64,000 nucleotides of DNA from NCBI RefSeq assembly GCF_900116045.1, contig NZ_LT630450.1, forward strand, positions 935,001 to 999,000, given 5' to 3'. Numbering within the stretch: the stretch's first letter is position 1; every line of letters starts with the position of its first letter. The position numbers and the translations under genes are program-made. The DNA comes from Desulfovibrio piger (GTDB taxonomy: Bacteria; Desulfobacterota; Desulfovibrionia; Desulfovibrionales; Desulfovibrionaceae). The notes beneath the pieces are model-generated. The model worked only from the letters and a program-made list of their open reading frames with translations. It had not been told where the DNA came from and did not search any database. Below, one piece after another: positions 27,410 through 37,538 of the stretch.

Positions 27410-27594
27410 TTACCAACAGGCGCACTGTCGGTGACTTCCAAAACTCGTCTAAAAGTTTGTGAAAAAGTGACATTTTATCTCGCTAGGATATAAAAATAAA
27501 TTTTTCTATAAAACACCTTACACCAGAGTTGCATCCAAAGATTATCTAGGGTATCTGTTTCTCCAACAATCACCGACAGTGCGCCTGTTGGTAA
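27410..27594. repeat. Invertible element: perfect 25-bp inverted repeats around a promoter
   Basis: The left arm, 27410-27434, starts TTACCAACAGGCG and ends CTGTCGGTGA. The right arm, 27570-27594, is its exact reverse complement, with mismatch immediately outside and inside both ends. The arms enclose 135 bp of AT-rich DNA with no gene. The recombinase gene ends 20 bp to the left and the polyketide synthase start codon is 5 bp to the right. This is the layout of invertible promoters that switch capsules and other surface structures in Bacteroides and other gut bacteria. Actual inversion is inferred. Confidence 0.88.
27467..27494 (+). promoter_or_regulatory. Promoter inside the invertible segment, oriented toward the capsule locus
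   Basis: GTGACA (27467-27472) matches 5 of 6 -35 bases. After 16 bp, TATAAA (27489-27494) matches 5 of 6 -10 bases. Transcription would start near 27501, cross the right repeat arm and enter the polyketide synthase gene, so this sequence is in the ON state. Inversion would point it at the 3' end of the recombinase gene. Confidence 0.75.
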
Positions 27595-27598
27595 CCTT

Positions 27599-30500
27599 AT
27601 GGAACAGCTATTTATGAATTCGCCTCGACATCTCACTGCAATTGCAATCATAGGCATGGCCTTCCGTTTTCCCGGCGGCGCGAACGACGAAGACAGCATG
27701 TGGCGCATGCTTAACGAGGGCAAGCACGGTATCTCCCGTATCCCGGAAGACCGCTGGCCCGTAGAAGAGTTGCAGCATCCCAAGCGCAGCGAACCGGGAC
27801 GGAGCGTCACGTTCGCTGCGGGTGTCCTATCTCAGATAGATCAGTTTGATGCCGTTTTTTTCGGCATCTCGCCCCGCGAAGCTGCCTGGCTTGATCCGCA
27901 GCAGCGGTTATTGCTGGAAATGTCCTATGAGGCCATGGAGGATGCCGGGGTAAAGTCGACCTCTCTGGCCGGAAGCCGGTGCGGTGTCTATATCGGCATC
28001 TCCGGGATGGATTATGGCCAGCATGCCCTGGATGATCTGGCCAGCATGACGGCGTATTCCATGACCGGGAATACCCTCAGTATCGCAGCCAACCGTCTTT
28101 CCTATGTTTTTGACCTGCATGGCCCATCCATGGCGGTGGATACCGCCTGCTCTTCCTCGCTGGTCGCCCTGCACCAGGCCTGCCAGGCCTTGCGCCATGG
28201 AGAGATACCCATGGCACTGGCTGGCGGGATAAGCCTGCTCATGCATCCATACTCCTTTATCGGTTTCAGCCATGCGTCCATGTTGTCAGCCAGCGGACAG
28301 TGCCGTCCCTTCGATGCGACCGCTAACGGTTATGTGCGCGGTGAAGGCGGGGCCGTGCTTCTGCTCAAACCGCTTCTCCAGGCACAAAAAGACGGGGACA
28401 CCATCCATGCGGTCATCCTGGCCAGCGGTGTCAACGCGGACGGCTCCCGCAAATCCGGCCTGACCATCCCAAGTGTAACGGCCCAGGCGGAACTGATGAG
28501 CGATGTCCTTACCCGGAGCGGACTGGCCCCGGATGATGTGGACTTTATTGAGGCACACGGCACGGGAACTCCCGCAGGCGATCCAGTGGAAGCCGCCTCC
28601 ATCGGTGGTGTCTATGGCAGGGGAAGGAAGCACCCCATCCCTATCAGCTCCGCAAAGGCGAATTTCGGTCATCTGGAGCCGGCATCCGGCATGGCTGGGT
28701 TGATCAAGGCCATATTGTCCCTGAAACAGGCAGCTCTACCGCCCATGCCGCTGGATTTTACTCCCAATCCCCATATCGATTTTCAAAAATTGAATATTGT
28801 CTGTGCCGCTGCAGGCATGCCGCTGCGTGAGGCGGACGTGCATACCGCAGGCGTAAATTCCTTTGGCTTCGGCGGCGTCAATGCCCATCTCATCGTGCAG
28901 ACACTGAAACAGCCTGTCGCCGAAAGAATCCAGGCCGCCCAAAGCCTTCCTCCCCTGCTGTTGAGCGCACGTTCTGACGCCGCCCTGCGCGATCTTGCCG
29001 CGTCCTACGCCGACTATTGGGAAAGCGCAGAGCCGTCGTACTACGAGATGACCTACACTGCGGCCTTCCACCGTGAACACTGGGAAAAACGGCTTGCCCT
29101 TTCGACAGAGAGCCTTGCGGATGTCGCTCCGGCCCTGCGCGCCTTTGCCAAGGGCGAACATCCTTCCTCCATCGTCATGGAAAGTGCTCCAGCTGAGCAA
29201 AGCGGCATCGTTTTCGTTTACACGGGCAATGGCTCTCAATGGGAAGGCATGGGCCGCAATCTCTATGTCGAGTCTGCCACTTTTCGTGCTGTCGTGGATG
29301 AACTGGACCAGCAGCTGGCACCCTTGACAGGCTCTTCGCTTGTCCACGAACTTTTACACGGCGAAACGGGTTATCTGGCTGACACGACGGTCAGCCAGCC
29401 GCTGCTTTTTGCTCTGCAGCTTGGCATTACCAGGATCCTGCACGAGCAGGGAATCAGACCGCAGGCTGTCACAGGGCACAGCGTGGGGGAAATTGCCGCT
29501 GCATGGGCTGCCGGAGCTCTGTCCACAGAACAGGCGGTACAGATCATTTACGCGCGCAGCTGTACCCAGGGCAAGACCAGGGGTATGGGACGCATGGCCG
29601 CGGCAGCAGTGCCTGCCCAAAACGCCATCGAGATCATACAACAGCTTGGTCTGGACGGGGACCTAGAAGTCGCGGGGATCAATTCTCCTGGCAACATCAC
29701 CCTCTCCGGCAGCAGTGAGGCCTTGGCCTATTTCGGCGAGCAGATGCAGCAAAAGGGCATCTTTTTCCGTCCGCTGGCCCTGGAGTATGCATTCCACAGT
29801 CGGTACATGGAGTCCATCCGGCAAGCTCTTGCCCACAAGCTCCATGGACTTGAGCCGTCCTGGGACACGGATATCCTCTTCGTCTCTACCGTCAGCGGAG
29901 GACCACAGAGGGGCAGCGGCCTTGACAAGGAGTACTGGTGGCGAAATGTCCGCCAGCCTGTAAACTTCGCCGCCGCCGTCCAGGAGCTGGGCCGGCTTGG
30001 ATTCCGTATTTTCGTCGAAATCGGCCCCCATGCCATCCTGCAGCGTTACATCCGGGAGAATCTGACGGCTGTCGGCGTTAAAGGGCGTATACTCTCCAGT
30101 CTGTCCCGCGAGGACGACCACAGGTCCCGCCTGGTGCATCTGGCTGCCCGTCTCCATCTTTTGGGTGGGCAGACCGATTTGCGCTCCCTCTTCCCCCACG
30201 TTACAAAACGGATTCGCCTGCCGCACTACCCCTGGCAAAAACAGCGCTGCTGGTATACCCATACCAGCGAATGCCGGTCGGTCCAGAAGCGTCAGCATCC
30301 CCTGCTGGGCTGGTCCCTGGACGCCGCGAGTCCTTCCTGGGAGAATATCCTTGATCCTGCCAAGGATACCTGGCTGGCAGATCACAATGTCGGTGGGACC
30401 GTTGTTTTCCCTGGAGCCGGATATGTGGAAATCGCCCTGGCGGCGGCACGTTTGGGACTGGGAAAGGAACAGGTCAGCCTTGAATTTCTTGATATCACGA

Positions 30501-33500
30501 CGCCCCTTGTTTTCGAGAACGGTCATGCACAGTGCGTGCGCTGCAGCCTGAATCCCGAAGATGGCTGTATCCGCATCAGCAGCCGTCCCCGCCTGAGCAG
30601 CGGGGAATGGACAGAACATGCACGGGCGCGGGCCATTGCGATACCGGGAAGCACACAGCCTGCCGATATGGACCAGCTGCCTCCCGCCGCACGAACCATG
30701 GCAGGACAGGAGCTGTACGCCCTGACCGCAAAGCTGGGCCTGAACTATGGCCCGGGTTTCCGCGTCGTGGATCATTTGCGCATGACGGAAAACAGTTTTG
30801 AGGCCAGCCTTATTCCTTTGCCGGAGAACGAACAGTACCTCCTGCCTCCGGCCGTACTAGATGCCTGCTTCCATTCGCTGGCAGGAGTCTACGCCGCACA
30901 ATATACTGATGCGCCCCTCGCCTTTCTCCCCATAGGCACAGGTCGAATCACACTCTATGCCTCCAGACCTGTCTGCCGGATTTTCGGCCGCGCACGCCGC
31001 TGCGGCCGTCGTTCTCTGTCAGCGGATTTCCTGCTGCTGGACGATAAGGCACAGCTTGTCGCCCAGGCGCATCACTGTCGTTTTCGTGCTGTCCCCTTGG
31101 TCCGGGCAGGTCAGGAACATGTGGATGCTTGGACCGTTATCCCCTGGCTCGCCCCGCAGTCCGACGTTGTTCCCGCCCCCGTACCGGCCCTTGACGAGCT
31201 TGGTGCCGTCGCCGCAGAAGCCGTGTCCTCTTCCGCCTCGCAGCGTGAAATCTGGTTCATGCAGATTCTGCCGCTTATGGAAGCCATGGTGCTCTCGGCC
31301 GCGGCACAGGCCCTGAAAAATCTACCGGATGACTGGTACCGCCAAAGTTCGTACGCACGCTGGCTGCATGGACTGCTCGTCCATGAAGGACTCTGCCCCC
31401 AGACTGACGGGAGTGAGGCCTGCCCTCCGACTTCCGAGCCCGGCCTGCCTTCGTTCCGGGAGTTGTGGTCTGAGGCCTTCCGTCTCGCGCCGCAATGTCT
31501 GCCGGCCCTCCTGCCGCTAGGGCGAGTATGCCGTCATCTGGACGACGTGCTTCGCGGCGACCTGGATGGACGCTCACTGCTGGAGCAGATACGCAATGCC
31601 GCAGTCACCCGGGAGAGTCGCCATCAAGATCCCGCGCTCCAAGGCATCGACATGGCAATCACGGCTATCATCCGGCATCTGGCACAGCACTGGCCTGAGC
31701 ACAGGATACTGCGTATCCTTGAAGTGAATATGGCTCCCGGTCTGCTGGTGGATATCCTGGATTCGCTGCGGCCGAAGGATCATTTTACCTGTACGCTGGC
31801 TATCGCGGACGCAGACGCACTGACGCAGGCCAAAGGGCACTATGGACAGCACCCTGCGGTCAGAATTGTTGCGGCCGACAGTGCACAATGGGATTTTGCG
31901 GCGAACAGCTTTGATGTCGTCCTGTTCCGGCATACCCTTCATAGCTTCCCTGACTACGATGCCATACTGCAGCGGGTACGTGATCTGCTGGCTCCCGGCG
32001 GCCTGTTGCTGGTGGCGGAACGATACCCTGACTGGAGCACGGATCTAGTGGCAGGTCTGGATCCGTCCTGGTGGCATACCGGCAGGAGCGACGGCCAGCC
32101 GATCTCCTCATTGGCGGGGCCGGAGTCCTGGAAAGCTATCCTGGAAGACCACGGCGTCGCCTGCTGTCGTGTCTTCCGGGAGCCCGCAGCGGATACTCTG
32201 GATGAGGGAGCCTTCCTGCTCCTTGCATCCACTCTTGCAGACATGGTCACGGTGGATGCACATGGATATTCCCCTGCATCGTGGACTTTTGTGACGGACG
32301 CCGCATCGACCGCTCTGGCTACAGAGCTGTGTCAGCGTCTTGCGGCGCACGGCCAGCAGGTCGCCTGCGTCTGTGATGCGGACGCGGACATTGATATCCC
32401 GGCACAGACAGACCACGTTGTCTTCATGCTCGGCCATGACGCGACCACACACACGGTGACAGATATCCTCGATCATCTACGGCGCTGTGCCAGCGCCTGT
32501 ATGACCAGCGAAACGTGTCCGCCCAGGTTGTGGATCATCACCCGCGGCGGCTCACTGGCCACCCGACTGCCGGACGGCCATCCTTCGAATCCTGCCCAGT
32601 GTGCCGTTGCCGGCCTGGGGCGCGTCATCATGCAGGAATACGGGGGGCTGCACTGCACGCTTGTGGATATCCCTGAAGCAGATCGCTGTCCTGATATCAG
32701 CGAGCGCCTTGAGATGGAGTTCCTTGCTGCCGGAGAAGATGACGAAGTGTTGCTGACTCCCAAGGCCCGTTATGTGCTCAGGGTCAACAGCGGGGATCAT
32801 CATAGCGGCCCCGCCGCAGCGGCACAGCGCTGCCGTCTGGATTTTACCGTACCGGGCAGGCTGAACAATCTGTGCTGGCAGACGGATGCGGCTCATACCC
32901 TCGCTGCCGGTCAGGTCGAAGCTCGCGTCATGGCAGTGGGGCTCAACTTCCGTGACGTCATGCTCACCATGGGCCTGCTGACCGATGATGCTGTGGAAAA
33001 CGGTTTTGCCGGTCCTTATCTCGGTCTTGAATTTGCCGGTGTCATTACCCGGGTGGGTAAAAACGTCGACGACCTGCGTATCGGCGATCGAGTGACAGGT
33101 TTTGCCTCCAACTGTTTTGCAAGCCATGTGACCACTCCTGCACATGCCGTGACAGCTGTCCCCGCGGACTGGTCATTCGAAACGGCTGCTACCATTCCGA
33201 CGGTCTTCTTTACCGCCTGGTACGCGCTCAAGCATCTGGCGCGGCTCCAGCCCGGTGAAAGCATCCTCATTCATGGCGCGGCCGGAGGCGTAGGCATAGC
33301 GGCCATCCAGATTGCGCGCTTTTTGGGCGCGACGATTTTCGCCACAGCAGGCAGCGATGAAAAACGTGATTTCCTGCGGCTCATGGACGTGGACCATATT
33401 TTCGACTCCCGCAGCCTTTCCTTTGCCGAAGACGTACGGACCGCTACTGACGGCAGGGGCGTAGATGTCGTACTCAATTCGCTGGCCGGTGAGGCCATGC

Positions 33501-35053
33501 GCAGGAGTATCGGCCTGCTCAAGCCCTTCGGTCGTTTCCTGGAGCTGGGGAAACGGGATTTTGTGGAGAATACCGGAATCGGTCTGCGGCCGTTCAAGGA
33601 AAATATCAGTTATTTCGCTATCGATGTTGACCAGCTGCTCACAGCGCAGCCCAGGATCGCAGCACAGCTTTTCCAGGAGGTCATGCGCCTGCTGCATGCG
33701 GGGAATTTGGTTCCGCTGCCTTGCCGATCGTTCCCGGCGGATCAGGCGGTCGCCGCTTTCCGCGCCATGCAACAAGCCCAGCATATCGGCAAGATCGTCG
33801 TCAATCTGGAAGATCTGCCTTCGCTCCATGCCCAATCAACCGGCGCAGTGGCGTTGGATACCAGCCGTACCTGGCTGGTGACGGGCGGCCTTGGCGGCTT
33901 TGGCCTGGCGACAGCGCGTCACTTGGCGCAACACGGCATAAAAAATCTGGTACTGGTGAGCCGCCGCGGCAGTACTACACCAGGAGCCGAAACGATCCTG
34001 CAGGAATTCCGCGCGCAGGGAGTCACGGTGCTGGCGGAAGCCTGCGACGTGACGGACCTTTCCGCAGTACGTGCCCTGATAGAGCAAGTGACGGCAATCA
34101 TGCCCCCTCTGGGCGGGATCATTCACGCAGCTGCGGTGTTTGACGACAAGCTGCTGGCAAACATGGATAAGGAAAGCTTGGCGAAGGTTGTCGGTCCCAA
34201 ATTGCGCGGTGCCTGGAACCTGCATGAAGCCACATGCGACATACCCCTGACGCATTTCATCCTGTATTCTTCCATCAGCGTGACGCTGGGGAACCCTGGC
34301 CAGGCGAACTATGTTGCTGCCAATGCCGGGCTTGAGGGTTTGACACGCCTGCGCCTTGCCATGGGGCTGCCCGCACTCTGTCTCGCCTGGGGCCCTGTAG
34401 GCGATGTGGGGTATCTCACACGACATGAGGACGTGAAAAAAAGCCTGACGCAACACATTGGGAAGGCTCCGCTGACGACCTCCGAAGCCATGCGCGAGCT
34501 GGATGCCGTCCTGAACGAGCAGGGGCTGCATATCCTGGCCAATGTGGACTGGCCAACAGTCATGCGCATGTTCCCGGGGAGAAGCCCCCGTTTTGCCTTT
34601 GTAGGCCATGGCGAGAGCCGGGCAGACTTTCAGGAAACTCCGGGCAATATCCAGCAGCTCCTGGCTGGAAAATCCCCCGCGGAAGTGCTGGATATCGTCC
34701 GCAGTCTCATTATCGATGAGGTCGCGCAGGTACTGGGTCTTGCCGCAGAGCAGGTCGCCACGGATCGCGGGATGCAGTCCTTGGGACTGGATTCGCTCAT
34801 GGCAGTTGAACTTGCCGTCGGTCTTGAACAGCGTACCGGAGTGCGCTTGCCTACCATGATGCTTCAGGACTCTCCCACGGTGGAACAGATAGCCGAACGC
34901 ATCGTTGCCCGTCTGACAGGAAGTGTCGAAGAGAACATCAGCGAAGATGCCCTGCTCGCTGATCTGGCGCGCCGACATGCCGTCGATCTCAGTGAAAGTG
35001 AAGCCGCCAGCATCCTGAACGATGCGCCTTCCGGGGAGCAGCACAAGTCATGA
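27599..35053 (+). CDS. Highly reducing type I polyketide synthase (KS-AT-DH-MT-ER-KR-ACP)
   Basis: The 2484-residue single-module synthase shows domains in order. KS is about residues 13-435: Cys184 in DTACSSS, HGTGTPAGDP, NFGHLEPASG. AT is about 545-830 (Ser628 in GHSVGE). DH is about 900-1180: His929 in HNVGGTVVFPG, Asp1088 in DACFHS. A methyltransferase-like region lies at about 1350-1510. ER is about 1745-2060 (GAAGGVG at 1893). KR is about 2085-2330 (TGGLGGFG at 2095; YSSIS...NYVAAN). ACP is about 2350-2430 (Ser2399 in LGLDSLM). It should build a fully reduced acyl chain that stays on its ACP. The next gene, an oxoamine synthase overlapping by 4 bp, likely takes that chain. The layout recalls RkpA of the rhizobial K-antigen region. 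The start is 27599, or 27614 (MNSPRHL), which has a better ribosome site. Confidence 0.93.
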   Translation: MEQLFMNSPRHLTAIAIIGMAFRFPGGANDEDSMWRMLNEGKHGISRIPEDRWPVEELQHPKRSEPGRSVTFAAGVLSQIDQFDAVFFGISPREAAWLDPQQRLLLEMSYEAMEDAGVKSTSLAGSRCGVYIGISGMDYGQHALDDLASMTAYSMTGNTLSIAANRLSYVFDLHGPSMAVDTACSSSLVALHQACQALRHGEIPMALAGGISLLMHPYSFIGFSHASMLSASGQCRPFDATANGYVRGEGGAVLLLKPLLQAQKDGDTIHAVILASGVNADGSRKSGLTIPSVTAQAELMSDVLTRSGLAPDDVDFIEAHGTGTPAGDPVEAASIGGVYGRGRKHPIPISSAKANFGHLEPASGMAGLIKAILSLKQAALPPMPLDFTPNPHIDFQKLNIVCAAAGMPLREADVHTAGVNSFGFGGVNAHLIVQTLKQPVAERIQAAQSLPPLLLSARSDAALRDLAASYADYWESAEPSYYEMTYTAAFHREHWEKRLALSTESLADVAPALRAFAKGEHPSSIVMESAPAEQSGIVFVYTGNGSQWEGMGRNLYVESATFRAVVDELDQQLAPLTGSSLVHELLHGETGYLADTTVSQPLLFALQLGITRILHEQGIRPQAVTGHSVGEIAAAWAAGALSTEQAVQIIYARSCTQGKTRGMGRMAAAAVPAQNAIEIIQQLGLDGDLEVAGINSPGNITLSGSSEALAYFGEQMQQKGIFFRPLALEYAFHSRYMESIRQALAHKLHGLEPSWDTDILFVSTVSGGPQRGSGLDKEYWWRNVRQPVNFAAAVQELGRLGFRIFVEIGPHAILQRYIRENLTAVGVKGRILSSLSREDDHRSRLVHLAARLHLLGGQTDLRSLFPHVTKRIRLPHYPWQKQRCWYTHTSECRSVQKRQHPLLGWSLDAASPSWENILDPAKDTWLADHNVGGTVVFPGAGYVEIALAAARLGLGKEQVSLEFLDITTPLVFENGHAQCVRCSLNPEDGCIRISSRPRLSSGEWTEHARARAIAIPGSTQPADMDQLPPAARTMAGQELYALTAKLGLNYGPGFRVVDHLRMTENSFEASLIPLPENEQYLLPPAVLDACFHSLAGVYAAQYTDAPLAFLPIGTGRITLYASRPVCRIFGRARRCGRRSLSADFLLLDDKAQLVAQAHHCRFRAVPLVRAGQEHVDAWTVIPWLAPQSDVVPAPVPALDELGAVAAEAVSSSASQREIWFMQILPLMEAMVLSAAAQALKNLPDDWYRQSSYARWLHGLLVHEGLCPQTDGSEACPPTSEPGLPSFRELWSEAFRLAPQCLPALLPLGRVCRHLDDVLRGDLDGRSLLEQIRNAAVTRESRHQDPALQGIDMAITAIIRHLAQHWPEHRILRILEVNMAPGLLVDILDSLRPKDHFTCTLAIADADALTQAKGHYGQHPAVRIVAADSAQWDFAANSFDVVLFRHTLHSFPDYDAILQRVRDLLAPGGLLLVAERYPDWSTDLVAGLDPSWWHTGRSDGQPISSLAGPESWKAILEDHGVACCRVFREPAADTLDEGAFLLLASTLADMVTVDAHGYSPASWTFVTDAASTALATELCQRLAAHGQQVACVCDADADIDIPAQTDHVVFMLGHDATTHTVTDILDHLRRCASACMTSETCPPRLWIITRGGSLATRLPDGHPSNPAQCAVAGLGRVIMQEYGGLHCTLVDIPEADRCPDISERLEMEFLAAGEDDEVLLTPKARYVLRVNSGDHHSGPAAAAQRCRLDFTVPGRLNNLCWQTDAAHTLAAGQVEARVMAVGLNFRDVMLTMGLLTDDAVENGFAGPYLGLEFAGVITRVGKNVDDLRIGDRVTGFASNCFASHVTTPAHAVTAVPADWSFETAATIPTVFFTAWYALKHLARLQPGESILIHGAAGGVGIAAIQIARFLGATIFATAGSDEKRDFLRLMDVDHIFDSRSLSFAEDVRTATDGRGVDVVLNSLAGEAMRRSIGLLKPFGRFLELGKRDFVENTGIGLRPFKENISYFAIDVDQLLTAQPRIAAQLFQEVMRLLHAGNLVPLPCRSFPADQAVAAFRAMQQAQHIGKIVVNLEDLPSLHAQSTGAVALDTSRTWLVTGGLGGFGLATARHLAQHGIKNLVLVSRRGSTTPGAETILQEFRAQGVTVLAEACDVTDLSAVRALIEQVTAIMPPLGGIIHAAAVFDDKLLANMDKESLAKVVGPKLRGAWNLHEATCDIPLTHFILYSSISVTLGNPGQANYVAANAGLEGLTRLRLAMGLPALCLAWGPVGDVGYLTRHEDVKKSLTQHIGKAPLTTSEAMRELDAVLNEQGLHILANVDWPTVMRMFPGRSPRFAFVGHGESRADFQETPGNIQQLLAGKSPAEVLDIVRSLIIDEVAQVLGLAAEQVATDRGMQSLGLDSLMAVELAVGLEQRTGVRLPTMMLQDSPTVEQIAERIVARLTGSVEENISEDALLADLARRHAVDLSESEAASILNDAPSGEQHKS

Positions 35054-36357
35054 GCTCTTCCCTCAAACTCATCAGCAGCATCCTGCAACGCAAAGAGCAC
35101 CACAACTGCGGGGACTCTCCCCTGCAGCGCCCTCATGGCGATGCATGCCCACCGGTGGATCCGGCCCTGACCAGTTTTGCCAATCATCCCGCCCTGGTGG
35201 AGTTGCGCATGCTCACTGCGGCTGCGCAGCGCTTCGGCATCGGCAATCCTTTCTTCAAGGTACACGAAGGCCGCGGAGGCTCTGTGACCAGCATCGAGGG
35301 TAAAGAATACCTGAACTTTTCCCACTACAACTATCTGGGCCTCAACGGTCATCCAGAAGTGAACGCGGCCGCCGCGGCAGCCATTGAGCGCTATGGCACA
35401 TCCGTAGGTGCCAGTCGCCTAGTCGCAGGCGAACGCCCCATACAACGGGAACTGGAAAAGGAGCTTGCCGCCATCTACGGCGTGGACGATTGCGTCGTTT
35501 TTGTCAGTGGTCACGCTACCAATGTCAATACTATCGGCACGCTGTTTGAACCTGGGGACCTCATCCTGCATGACAGCCTGATTCATAACAGTGTGCTGGA
35601 GGGGATCAAACTGTCCGGCGCCACCCGCCGCTCCTTCCCCCATAACGACCTGAAGGCGCTCGAAGCGCTCCTTGCCTCCTTGCGCAGCCAGTACAGGCGG
35701 GTCCTGATTGTGGCTGAAGGCCTGTATAGCATGGATGGAGATTTGCCCGACCTGCCCGTGCTTGTGGACATCAAGCAGCGCTATGGGGCTTTGCTCATGG
35801 TGGACGAGGCCCATGCGCTAGGCGTTCTCGGTCCGACGGGACGCGGCAGCGCGGAATATCACAGACTTTCCGGCAACGATGTGGACATCTGGATGGGCAC
35901 GTTGAGCAAGACCCTTGCGGGCTGCGGCGGCTATATTGCCGCCTCCCGGGACGTGGTCGATATCCTGAAAAGTTCCGCGCCCGGTTTTGTCTACAGCGTC
36001 GGCATCGCCCCGCCACTGGCGGCTGCCTCCCTGGCAGCCCTGCGGATCATGCTGCGGGAACCTGAACGTGTTCGCCGCTTAGGGGAACGCGGCGCGCTTT
36101 TTCTGGATCTGGCCCGTAAAGCCGGCCTCAACATAGGCAATGCTCAAGGTTATGCCGTCATCCCCATCATCCTGGGCAGCTCTCGCAAGGCCATCACTCT
36201 GTCCAATCAGCTTTTTGCAGAGGGCATCAATGTACAGCCCATCATCCATCCTGCGGTAGAGGAAAAAGCGGCACGCTTGCGCTTTTTCGTGTCTGCCCTG
36301 CACAGTGCGTGCGACATCGAACAGGTCTGCCGCTTGTTGGTGCGTATGGTCCACTAA
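35050..36357 (+). CDS. Alpha-oxoamine synthase (BioF/SPT/RkpG-like)
   Basis: The ATG overlaps the PKS stop codon (ATGA), giving 435 residues. This is a PLP enzyme of the 8-amino-7-oxononanoate synthase/serine palmitoyltransferase class. NFSHYNYLGLNGHPEV and GTSVGASRLVAGE form the substrate region, VDEAHALGVLGPTGRG contacts the cofactor and Lys287 in GTLSKTLAG forms the Schiff base. The family condenses an acyl thioester with a small amino acid, releasing CO2 and leaving a 2-amino-3-ketone. A biotin role is unlikely since no bio genes are nearby. The N-terminal extension of about 40 residues may dock the ACP. The amino acid used cannot be read. Confidence 0.92.
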   Translation: MSSSLKLISSILQRKEHHNCGDSPLQRPHGDACPPVDPALTSFANHPALVELRMLTAAAQRFGIGNPFFKVHEGRGGSVTSIEGKEYLNFSHYNYLGLNGHPEVNAAAAAAIERYGTSVGASRLVAGERPIQRELEKELAAIYGVDDCVVFVSGHATNVNTIGTLFEPGDLILHDSLIHNSVLEGIKLSGATRRSFPHNDLKALEALLASLRSQYRRVLIVAEGLYSMDGDLPDLPVLVDIKQRYGALLMVDEAHALGVLGPTGRGSAEYHRLSGNDVDIWMGTLSKTLAGCGGYIAASRDVVDILKSSAPGFVYSVGIAPPLAAASLAALRIMLREPERVRRLGERGALFLDLARKAGLNIGNAQGYAVIPIILGSSRKAITLSNQLFAEGINVQPIIHPAVEEKAARLRFFVSALHSACDIEQVCRLLVRMVH

Positions 36358-36370
36358 AAGGAACTCTCTG

Positions 36371-37537
36371 ATGTCCTCCAAATATCCCATGATCTCCGGA
36401 CTGATTTGCTGCCTGCTGGCCATGGTGCTCAGTGGTTGTGCGATCATGCCCAACTCCGGTGCCAGCCGTATACAGGTACAGCATGCGTCGTCCTCCAGAA
36501 GTCTGGAAGGGATCCAGATAAAGCAAGTCGATGACATGCTCGTGCGCAAACTGAGCGCCGAAAAAAATTCCAAAGCCTTTTCGGATGTCTTTGGTGATGC
36601 CAAGCCCCGGGAATATCTCATCGGCCCCGGTGATACCATCGTCATCAGCGTGTGGGAAACGCCGCCCAGTATTTTGTTTGGCAGCAATGCCCTGACAGCT
36701 TCCCAGACAGGCACGCTGAGCACCAGTGCCGAGGCTCTGCCGCCCCAGATGGTCATGGACGACGGTACAGTGAACATTCCTTTTGCCGGACGCATCAAGG
36801 TCGCCGGCCGTTCCGTACGGGCCGTGGAAAAAGAGATCACAAGCCGTCTGCAAGGCAAGGCAAACAACCCGCAAATCATGGTACGCGTGTCCGGCAGCCC
36901 CACATCCCAGGTGGCCATTATCGGCGATGTGGCTAAGAGTGCCAACATGCCCCTGACCCCCAAGGGAGAACGCCTGCTGGATGCTCTGGCCAGTGTAGGC
37001 GGCGTGACCCAGCCTGTCACCAAGGTCTCCTTGCAGCTGACGCGTGCGGGAGTCTCGGCCACCATGCCTCTGGATACCATCGTCCACGAGCCCAAACAGA
37101 ACATCCCCCTGCAACCGGGTGACGTCCTCACGGCTCTGTATCAGCCCTGGACCATTTCCGTGCTGGGGGCCACAGGACGCAACCAGGAGGTCCCCTTTGA
37201 GGCCCGGGGCATCTCCCTGGCCCAAGCCCTGGCCAGGTCCGGTGGCCTCAATGACAATCGTGCCGATCCCGGCGGGGTCTTCATTTTCCGTTTTGAAGAC
37301 GCATCCCTGGTGGAGGGCACGCCCGCCGTCAACGGAAAAATCCCGGTCGTTTATCAGGTCAATTTCAACGATCCCGGAGCGTTTTTCGTCACACAAAACT
37401 TCCCCATGCAGGACAAGGACGTGCTCTATGTCGCCAACATGCCTTCCGCAGAGATCGAGAAATTCCTGCGCATGGTGGGCATGGTGCTGACGCCGACCCT
37501 CAATCTGGGACGTTACCAGCTACAGGTTGCGGAATAG
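36371..37537 (+). CDS. Outer-membrane polysaccharide export (OPX, Wza/KpsD-like) lipoprotein
   Basis: The ATG at 36371 gives 388 residues starting with a lipoprotein signal that ends LSGC (lipobox), so it should be acylated and sent to the outer membrane. YLIGPGDTIVISVWETP opens the polysaccharide export (PES) domain, continued by DDGTVNIPFAGRIKVAGRSV. SLBB-like stretches follow (VAIIGDVAKSANMPL..., ISVLGATGRNQEVPF). It forms the exit channel for polysaccharide delivered by the KpsM/KpsT/KpsE-like proteins encoded next. Confidence 0.92.
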   Translation: MSSKYPMISGLICCLLAMVLSGCAIMPNSGASRIQVQHASSSRSLEGIQIKQVDDMLVRKLSAEKNSKAFSDVFGDAKPREYLIGPGDTIVISVWETPPSILFGSNALTASQTGTLSTSAEALPPQMVMDDGTVNIPFAGRIKVAGRSVRAVEKEITSRLQGKANNPQIMVRVSGSPTSQVAIIGDVAKSANMPLTPKGERLLDALASVGGVTQPVTKVSLQLTRAGVSATMPLDTIVHEPKQNIPLQPGDVLTALYQPWTISVLGATGRNQEVPFEARGISLAQALARSGGLNDNRADPGGVFIFRFEDASLVEGTPAVNGKIPVVYQVNFNDPGAFFVTQNFPMQDKDVLYVANMPSAEIEKFLRMVGMVLTPTLNLGRYQLQVAE

Positions 37538-37538
37538 G

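Noticed and set aside
35050-36357. Calling the oxoamine synthase bioF
   Set aside because: No other biotin genes are nearby; it overlaps a PKS gene, which fits an acyl-ACP-using relative better.
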